From Desulfobacterales bacterium (GTDB lineage Bacteria; Desulfobacterota; Desulfobacteria; Desulfobacterales; UBA5852): 20,493 nt of DNA. Positions 16,117-20,493 of the stretch are shown here, one piece after another. A program made the position numbers and the translations under genes. The notes under the pieces are model-generated. The model made no database searches, was not told the DNA's origin, and worked only from the letters and a program-made list of their open reading frames with translations. The stretch is from contig JASJBQ010000051.1 in the NCBI GenBank assembly GCA_030066455.1, forward strand, positions 1-20,493. Reading direction: 5' to 3'. Positions within the stretch are counted from its first letter, which is position 1. Every line of letters starts with the position of its first letter.

Positions 16117-17259
16117 ATGTTTATCGATTATCTGACCCTCAAACTCATCTGGTGGCTTTTCGTGATCGTCCTGCTGGTGGGCTTCGTGCTCCTGGGCGGC
16201 TTCGATCTCGGGGTGGGGGCCCTGTTGCCCTTCGTGGGCCGCTCCGACACCCAGCGACGGGTGCTGCTGAATGCCATCGGGCCCACCTGGGAAGGCAACC
16301 AGGTCTGGTTCATCACCGCCGGCGGAGCCCTTTTCGCGGCCTGGCCGGTGGCCTACGCCACGGCTTTCTCCGGATTTTACTGGGCCATGCTGCTGGTGCT
16401 ATTCGCACTCTTCTTCCGACCGGTGGGTTTCGACTACCGCAGCAAGGTCGAGGACCCGCGCTGGCGCAACGCCTGGGACTGGGGGCTTTTTGCGGGCGGG
16501 GCCGTACCGGCCCTGGTGTTCGGGGTGGCCTTCGGCAACCTGCTGCAGGGCGTGCCCTTCCATTACGACGAATTCATGCGGCCGTTCTACACGGGCAGTT
16601 TCTGGGGTCTGCTCAACCCCTTTGCGCTCCTGGCCGGTGTGGTCAGCCTGAGCATGCTCGTCATGCACGGGGCGGTGCTGATCCAGATGCGCACCGAAGG
16701 GGAGCTCTACGCCCGCGCCCGCAGCTGCGTAACCCTTTGCGGCCTTGTTTTTCTCGCCGCCTTCAGCCTGGCCGGCGTCTGGCAGGCTTTCGGGATCGAG
16801 GGTTACCGGGTGGTTTCCATGGCGGATCCCGCGACCGTCATCACACCGCTGGACAAGCAGGTCGAAATCGCCGCCGGGGCCTGGCTTGGCAATTTCAAGA
16901 CCTACCCGGCCATGATGCTGGCACCGGTCAGCGTCTACCTGGGTGTTCTGGCGGCCATTTATCTCTGCCGCGCGGGAAGACCGGGGATCGGTTTCGTCTT
17001 CAGCGGGGTTTCACTGGCCGGGGTGATCCTGACGGCGGGACTGGCCATGTTCCCGTTTATCATGCCTTCCAGCACCCAACCGGATCACAGCCTGACGCTC
17101 TACGATGCCACCTCCAGCCACCGGACCCTCATGCTCATGTTCGGCGCTGTGGTGGTCTTTCTGCCCATCGTGCTGGCCTACACCAGCTGGGTCTACCGGG
17201 TGATGCGCGGCAAGGTGACAGAGGAGCAGATTGAGAAGGACACGCATTCAGCCTACTAG
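16117..17259 (+). CDS. cydB: Cytochrome bd ubiquinol oxidase subunit II
   Basis: A 380-residue integral membrane partner of CydA (E. coli CydB has 379). Diagnostic segments are [15 protein letters not shown] (about 26-40), [39 protein letters not shown] and [11 protein letters not shown]. Near the end come FPFIMPSS and DATSSHRTL, and the last residues, THSAY, match the E. coli ending THSLY. AAGGAG lies 8-13 nt upstream of the ATG. The stop codon TAG falls exactly at the edge of a large palindromic element, its T and A matching a symmetrical TA at the other end. cydX, which normally follows cydB closely, is therefore displaced 186 bp downstream. Confidence 0.97.
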   Translation: MFIDYLTLKLIWWLFVIVLLVGFVLLGGFDLGVGALLPFVGRSDTQRRVLLNAIGPTWEGNQVWFITAGGALFAAWPVAYATAFSGFYWAMLLVLFALFFRPVGFDYRSKVEDPRWRNAWDWGLFAGGAVPALVFGVAFGNLLQGVPFHYDEFMRPFYTGSFWGLLNPFALLAGVVSLSMLVMHGAVLIQMRTEGELYARARSCVTLCGLVFLAAFSLAGVWQAFGIEGYRVVSMADPATVITPLDKQVEIAAGAWLGNFKTYPAMMLAPVSVYLGVLAAIYLCRAGRPGIGFVFSGVSLAGVILTAGLAMFPFIMPSSTQPDHSLTLYDATSSHRTLMLMFGAVVVFLPIVLAYTSWVYRVMRGKVTEEQIEKDTHSAY

Positions 17260-17261
17260 GA

Positions 17262-17397
17262 GCTGTTTCTAAATTGTCTTTTGGCCCAATCTCGGCGTTG
17301 GGCGTGAGGTTTCAATCCTCGAAATACCTGGGTATTCCTCCGGTTGAAACCTCACGGCCGCCTTGAGCTTGAACCAAAATCCTAATTTAGAAACAGC
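17262..17397. repeat. 136-bp near-perfect palindrome between cydB and cydX (MITE-like)
   Basis: The two halves mirror each other around 17329/17330. The outer arms are 14 bp perfect (17262-17275 and 17384-17397), the middle arms 13 bp perfect (17303-17315 and 17344-17356), and the centre is AATACC / GGTATT around a TG (17323-17336). TTTTGG and CCAAAA near 17279 and 17374 also pair with a one-base offset. A TA dinucleotide lies at the same distance outside each arm (17257-17258 and 17401-17402), as expected for Tc1/mariner or IS630-type miniature elements. No reading frame is inside. As RNA it would fold into one very long hairpin between the cydB and cydX messages. No second copy is present in this window. 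Confidence 0.85.
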
Positions 17398-17445
17398 CCT
17401 TATAACATTCGATACATTGTGAACGAGCTGCTAAGGAGAAAATAT

Positions 17446-17559
17446 ATGTGGTATTTTGCCTGGATCCTGGGCGTTTTGCTGGCCTGCGCTTTCGGGATTA
17501 TCAATGTGATGTGGATGGAAACCGAAGAAATCCTGGGCTCGGAGGAAGAAAACCCCTGA
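17446..17559 (+). CDS. cydX: Cytochrome bd small subunit CydX
   Basis: A 37-residue single-pass membrane protein beginning MWYFAWILGVLLACAFG, almost identical to the E. coli CydX start (MWYFAWILGTLLACSFG). W6, G9 and the first acidic residue after the helix (E25) are conserved. CydX packs against CydA and stabilises the b595/d hemes. The C-terminal tail is acidic (EEILGSEEENP). AAGGAG at 17433-17438, 7 nt upstream, is a strong ribosome site. The stop TGA (17557-17559) overlaps the CTG proposed as start of the next gene. Its place after cydB is normal, but the 186-bp gap holding a palindromic element is not. Confidence 0.93.
   Translation: MWYFAWILGVLLACAFGIINVMWMETEEILGSEEENP
17541..17558 (+). 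promoter_or_regulatory. Ribosome site and CTG start overlapping the cydX stop
   Basis: GGAGGAAG (17541-17548) lies within the 3' end of cydX, 7 nt before CTG (17556-17558), which is in frame with the phosphoesterase and shares TG with the cydX stop TGA. The geometry is that of the common ATGA overlap, with C in place of A. No ATG, GTG or TTG in frame lies near it. This decides the start of the next gene. Confidence 0.6.
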
Positions 17560-18248
17560 TCCTTATCGCCGACGCCCATGTCAGCAAGGCCCGGGGCAAC
17601 GCCCCCGCTTTTTTCAAGTTGCTGGACGCCCTGGCCCGGTTCGACGACGACCTGGTCTTCCTGGGGGACATCTTCGATCTCTGGGTGGCCCTGCCCCGCT
17701 ACGAGAACGAACTGCACCGACGCTTTCTGAGCTGGTGCCGCCAGCAGAAGCAGCGACGTGCTATCGGCTTCCTGGAGGGCAACCGCGAATTCTTCCTGAC
17801 CACCAGCCACGCCGATGCCTTCAGCTGGTGCGTTACCGGCCCCTGGCATCAGGATCAAAGTGAAAATCTTTTCTGTCACGGCGACCAGATCAACCGGCTG
17901 GATTGGCGCTATCTTTCCTTTCACCGACTCAGCAAGAACCGTCTGTCCCGTCTGCTCTTGCAGGGGCTTCCCCTGGGCCCCGCCCTGGCGGAGCACCTCA
18001 AGCGCCGCCTCAAGCACACCAACCCGGCTTTTCGCCGCCGCCTGCCCATCGACCAGATCGAGGTCTTTGCCGAAGCCCGATTCCGCGAGGGCGCCCGGAC
18101 CATTTTTGCGGGGCATTTCCACCGACCCTACACCTACTATAGCCCCGGAGGAGGGCAATTACACGCCCTGCCCGCCTGGATGTCGAGCGGCTGCGTGTCA
18201 CGCTACCATCCTGCCGAGCGCCGCCTGGAAACTTTCGTCCCGGGCTAA
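17556..18248 (+). CDS. LpxH-like metallophosphoesterase (probable UDP-2,3-diacylglucosamine diphosphatase)
   Basis: A 230-residue calcineurin-like phosphoesterase. Motifs in order: ADAH (D6, H8), GDIFDLW (37-43, D38), GNREF (75-79), CHGDQIN (H108, D110) and GHFHRP (186-191). GNREF in place of the common GNHD, and the size and spacing, match LpxH (GNRDF in E. coli), which hydrolyses UDP-2,3-diacylglucosamine in lipid A synthesis at the inner membrane. An alternative is a related phosphatase with another substrate. The start appears to be CTG 17556 overlapping the cydX stop, with GGAGGAAG 7 nt upstream; this gives MILIADAHVS, right for the family. A GTG at 17448 would only add a frame-shifted copy of cydX. 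It should be translated from the cyd transcript. Confidence 0.8.
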   Translation: MILIADAHVSKARGNAPAFFKLLDALARFDDDLVFLGDIFDLWVALPRYENELHRRFLSWCRQQKQRRAIGFLEGNREFFLTTSHADAFSWCVTGPWHQDQSENLFCHGDQINRLDWRYLSFHRLSKNRLSRLLLQGLPLGPALAEHLKRRLKHTNPAFRRRLPIDQIEVFAEARFREGARTIFAGHFHRPYTYYSPGGGQLHALPAWMSSGCVSRYHPAERRLETFVPG

Positions 18249-18272
18249 ATCCAAAACCGATGTAAATCTTGT

Positions 18273-18301
18273 TTGACCCTTCCCAGGTTTCATAGTAAAA
18301 A
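18273..18301 (+). promoter_or_regulatory. Candidate promoter for the protease gene
   Basis: TTGACC (18273-18278) is followed after 17 bp by TAAAAA (18296-18301). The surrounding 18290-18310 is AT-rich, unlike its neighbours. The leader to ATG 18446 would be about 140 nt. The -10 box matches consensus at only four positions, so support is modest. Confidence 0.35.
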
Positions 18302-18445
18302 TATTTAACGCTACAGGGTTTTCGGTATTAACGGATCAAGCCGGCGGATTGATGCCTGCGGGCGTAAACTTTCGATGGAAAACGTGACGGGCGGTTGCCA
18401 GCGACCGCTGCATTGGGTCCGAACCATTTGACGGAGATCGATACG

Positions 18446-19555
18446 ATGCATCTGCGCAAGACGAATCGGCTGACGGCAGCCTGGCGATTTGATTATTATT
18501 TTGGTCATGGAGGCCTTTTCGTTTTGGTGGCACTGGTCTTCCTGGCGGTCAATGTCGCTGACGCCGGTGTCTATAAATACAAGGGCGCCAACGGGGTTTG
18601 GTATTTTACGGATACGCCCGACCACCCGGAGGAGGACCCTGCGGCGGGTGACGATCGCGACCCGAACGCCGATGAAGCGGACTCCAACTTCGGCAAGGAT
18701 CTCGGTAAACAGTTAGCCCAAAAGATGCCGCCGCAAAACAGGATCGAGGAGGCGCGCAACGCCACCGTGTCCATCGCGCGCGCGGCCGGTTCGGGATCGG
18801 GTTTTTTCATCTCGGCGAACGGCTACATCGTCACCAACCGTCATGTGATCGACAGCTCGGAAGCCATTGAGCAAAACGGCTCGGCGCTCGCCCGGATAAA
18901 AAAGGAATTGGACATGCGCCGCAACGTGATCGATTTGGAATACCAACAGCTTAAAGACAATGAGACGCAGCTGGCCCGCTCGAAGGACGGGATGTCGTCG
19001 GCCGAATACCGCAAGTGGCGACGCTACATCGAACAGACACGTCAATCGCTGCGGCAGCGGGAGGCCGTCTATGCCGAGATGCTTGCCCAGTACGAGGATC
19101 GCTACGATCAGTTCCGGGCACAGCGTTTCGAGGAACTGGCCCAGGAAGGCTTCGAGGTCATCCTGGCCGATCAATCCCGACTGCGGGCCGAGAAGGTCGC
19201 GGTCAGCGAAACGCTCGACCTGGCCCTCCTGAAGGTCTCGGGGTACAAAACGCCGATCATCCCGCAGGGCGCCAGCTCCCGTCTCGCCCACGGACAGCCG
19301 CTGTTTGCCATCGGCAATTCGTTGAACATGGGGCACACGGTCACCTCGGGCGTATTCTCAGGCTACCGCAACGGCTTGATCCAGACCAATGCCCAGATCA
19401 ATCCCGGCAACAGCGGCGGCCCCCTTGTGACCGACAGCGGCCAGATCGTCGGGGTCAACACCCAGAAAGTCGTGCATCAATCGGTCGAAGGGGTCGGCTT
19501 TGCCATCCCCATCGAAAAAGTCTACCAGGAGTTTTCTTCCTACGTCAGGCGCTGA
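18446..19555 (+). CDS. Exported trypsin/HtrA-like serine protease with DUF4124 and inserted coiled coil
   Basis: A 369-residue protein. Residues 22-40 are a signal peptide or anchor (GLFVLVALVFLAVNVADA). Residues 41-58 fit the start of DUF4124 (YKYKGANGVWYFTDTP), often found N-terminal in envelope proteins. The protease domain begins near 103 (ARNATVSI). The triad is H133 (VTNRHV), D258 (ETLDLALLKV) and S323 (NPGNSGGPL). In HtrA proteases the His and Asp are about 30 residues apart (105 and 135 in DegP); here they are 125 apart, because charged helical sequence fills about 143-233, rich in Glu, Arg, Gln and Leu. No PDZ domain follows. GGAG at 18433-18436 supports ATG 18446; the earlier in-frame ATG at 18395 lacks one. 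It probably acts in the periplasm; the substrate is unknown. Confidence 0.88.
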   Translation: MHLRKTNRLTAAWRFDYYFGHGGLFVLVALVFLAVNVADAGVYKYKGANGVWYFTDTPDHPEEDPAAGDDRDPNADEADSNFGKDLGKQLAQKMPPQNRIEEARNATVSIARAAGSGSGFFISANGYIVTNRHVIDSSEAIEQNGSALARIKKELDMRRNVIDLEYQQLKDNETQLARSKDGMSSAEYRKWRRYIEQTRQSLRQREAVYAEMLAQYEDRYDQFRAQRFEELAQEGFEVILADQSRLRAEKVAVSETLDLALLKVSGYKTPIIPQGASSRLAHGQPLFAIGNSLNMGHTVTSGVFSGYRNGLIQTNAQINPGNSGGPLVTDSGQIVGVNTQKVVHQSVEGVGFAIPIEKVYQEFSSYVRR

Positions 19556-19859
19556 ACGGCGTATGTCCCGCCGACGGTTTCCGCCACCTGATGAGGACCA
19601 TTGGGATGGCGCGATTGTCGTAAGTGCCGGCGGTCGTCGCTTCGTCGGTTACCTTTCGTCTCATCCCTCATGACACCGCCGTATGCGGACGGCCGTCTGA
19701 TTGCGGCCGCCGCTCGGGGCTTGACCTGTGCGCACGGGTCCATTAAAGCTTCATTTGATCACACGGCCGTCTGCCCGGAGGCCTTGTGACACGATCAACC
19801 GTCGGCCGAACATCTGAACGGAAATCCCATCAAGCTGCATTTGTTGACAGGAGGGCGGA
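19556..19859. other. Intergenic region before the aldo/keto reductase, no gene supported
   Basis: These 304 bp have no frame with a ribosome site or family-like translation. An 11-bp direct repeat ACGGCCGTCTG occurs at 19689-19699 and 19763-19773, 74 bp apart. Between them TTGACC (19721-19726) could be a -35 box, with only a poor TAAAGC at the matching -10 position. The repeats flanking it could be sites for a regulator of the downstream gene, but this is weak. Confidence 0.4.
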
Positions 19860-20493
19860 ATGCGCTACAGACTTTTAGGGCACAGCGGACTGCGCGTATC
19901 GGAGCTCTGCCTGGGTGCCATGACTTTCGGCGACGACCGGGGCTGGGGCGCTTCCCCGGCCGAGAGTCGCCGCATCTTCGACGCTTTCGCCGAAGCCGGC
20001 GGCAATTTTATCGACACCGCCGACATCTACACGGCTGGCACCAGCGAAAAGCTTGTGGGCGAATTCGTTGCCGGCGACCGGGAGCGGTTTGTCCTGGCCA
20101 CGAAGTACAGCAACAGCGCCCCGGTGGGCGACCCCAATGCCGCGGGCAATCACCGCAAGAACATGGTCCAGTCACTGGAAGCCAGTCTCAAAAGGATGCA
20201 ACTGGACTACATCGACCTCTACTGGCTGCACGCCTGGGACTTCATGACGCCGGTGGAGGAGGTGATGCGGGCTTTTGACGATCTCGTGCGTGCCGGAAAA
20301 ATCCTGTACGCGGGCATATCCGACACACCCGCCTGGATCGTTTCCCGGGCGGACGCCCTGGCCGATTTTCGCGGCTGGAGCCGGTTCGTGGCCATCCAGG
20401 TGGAGTACAGCCTGGTGGAACGCACCGTCGAGCGCGAACTGTTGCCCATGGCGAAGGCTCTGGACCTGGGGGTCACGGCCTGGTCGCCCCTGG
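19860..20493 (+). CDS. Aldo/keto reductase (3'-truncated by the window end)
   Basis: The first 211 residues of a (beta/alpha)8-barrel NAD(P)H-dependent oxidoreductase, whose full length is normally near 310-340. The opening MRYRLLGHSGLRVSELCLGAM is typical of the family. The catalytic tetrad is complete: D52 and Y57 (FIDTADIYTAG), K82 (LATKYS) and H124 (YWLHAWD). RAGKILYAGISD (about 144-155) and the VQVEYSL-like strand (AIQVEYSL) follow in the expected order. AGGAGG at 19849-19854 with 5-nt spacing makes the start certain. The frame stays open to the end of the window. It resembles the Tas/YghZ-like group that reduces aldehydes and ketones; the substrate is not predictable. Confidence 0.93.
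   Translation, partial: MRYRLLGHSGLRVSELCLGAMTFGDDRGWGASPAESRRIFDAFAEAGGNFIDTADIYTAGTSEKLVGEFVAGDRERFVLATKYSNSAPVGDPNAAGNHRKNMVQSLEASLKRMQLDYIDLYWLHAWDFMTPVEEVMRAFDDLVRAGKILYAGISDTPAWIVSRADALADFRGWSRFVAIQVEYSLVERTVERELLPMAKALDLGVTAWSPL

Noticed and set aside
16152..17234. 360-codon frame overlapping cydB in another frame
   Set aside because: It reads Arg/Pro/Gly-rich sequence without motifs while cydB in the other frame is highly conserved. Shadow frame.

Overview
The window is GC-rich, densely coding bacterial DNA. I assign it by inference to a Gram-negative anaerobe of the Desulfobacterota (former Deltaproteobacteria). The reasons are a Gram-negative envelope gene set (PlsB-type acyltransferase, AsmA-like protein, LpxH-like phosphatase, periplasmic protease), an RDD/GYF_2 protein, and two enzymes of 'plant-like' type (class II PRPP synthetase, plastid-type enoyl-ACP reductase) sitting beside bacterial respiratory genes. 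No rRNA, tRNA, CRISPR array or intact insertion sequence was seen.

Layout. 1-43: start of a minus-strand gene for a short exported protein that runs off the window. 473-1285: GYF_2 / zinc-ribbon / RDD membrane protein. 1531-6318: plus-strand run of a cupin, a class II-type PRPP synthetase, a large PlsB-family acyltransferase (3 nt after the synthetase) and an AsmA-like single-pass protein. 6331-6609: remnant of a MATE transporter (internal deletion plus frameshift), followed by a hairpin. 6846-7745: plastid-type FabI. 7856-9129: a DUF2914 exported protein and a membrane GGDEF protein in tandem. 9242-10691 (minus): a formylglycine-generating-enzyme-like protein and a GNAT acetyltransferase.

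10806-18248 is a cytochrome bd module. cydD-cydC run leftward and cydA-cydB rightward from a shared control region at 14338-14514. The 37-residue subunit gene cydX follows cydB, but a 136-bp near-perfect palindrome with MITE-like geometry lies between them. An LpxH-like metallophosphoesterase gene overlaps the cydX stop and appears to start on CTG. CydAB(X) would reduce O2 with quinol, and CydDC would export thiols needed to assemble it. In an anaerobe this points to oxygen defence or microaerobic respiration.

18446-19555 encodes an exported trypsin/HtrA-fold protease whose catalytic His and Asp are separated by a long helical insertion. 19860 to the end is the N-terminal part of an aldo/keto reductase.

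The observations I rate highest are the palindrome between cydB and cydX, the CTG start inside the cydX stop, the protease with the inserted coiled coil, the GGDEF domain that lost its first metal-binding Asp but kept its I-site, and the two plant-like enzymes close together.
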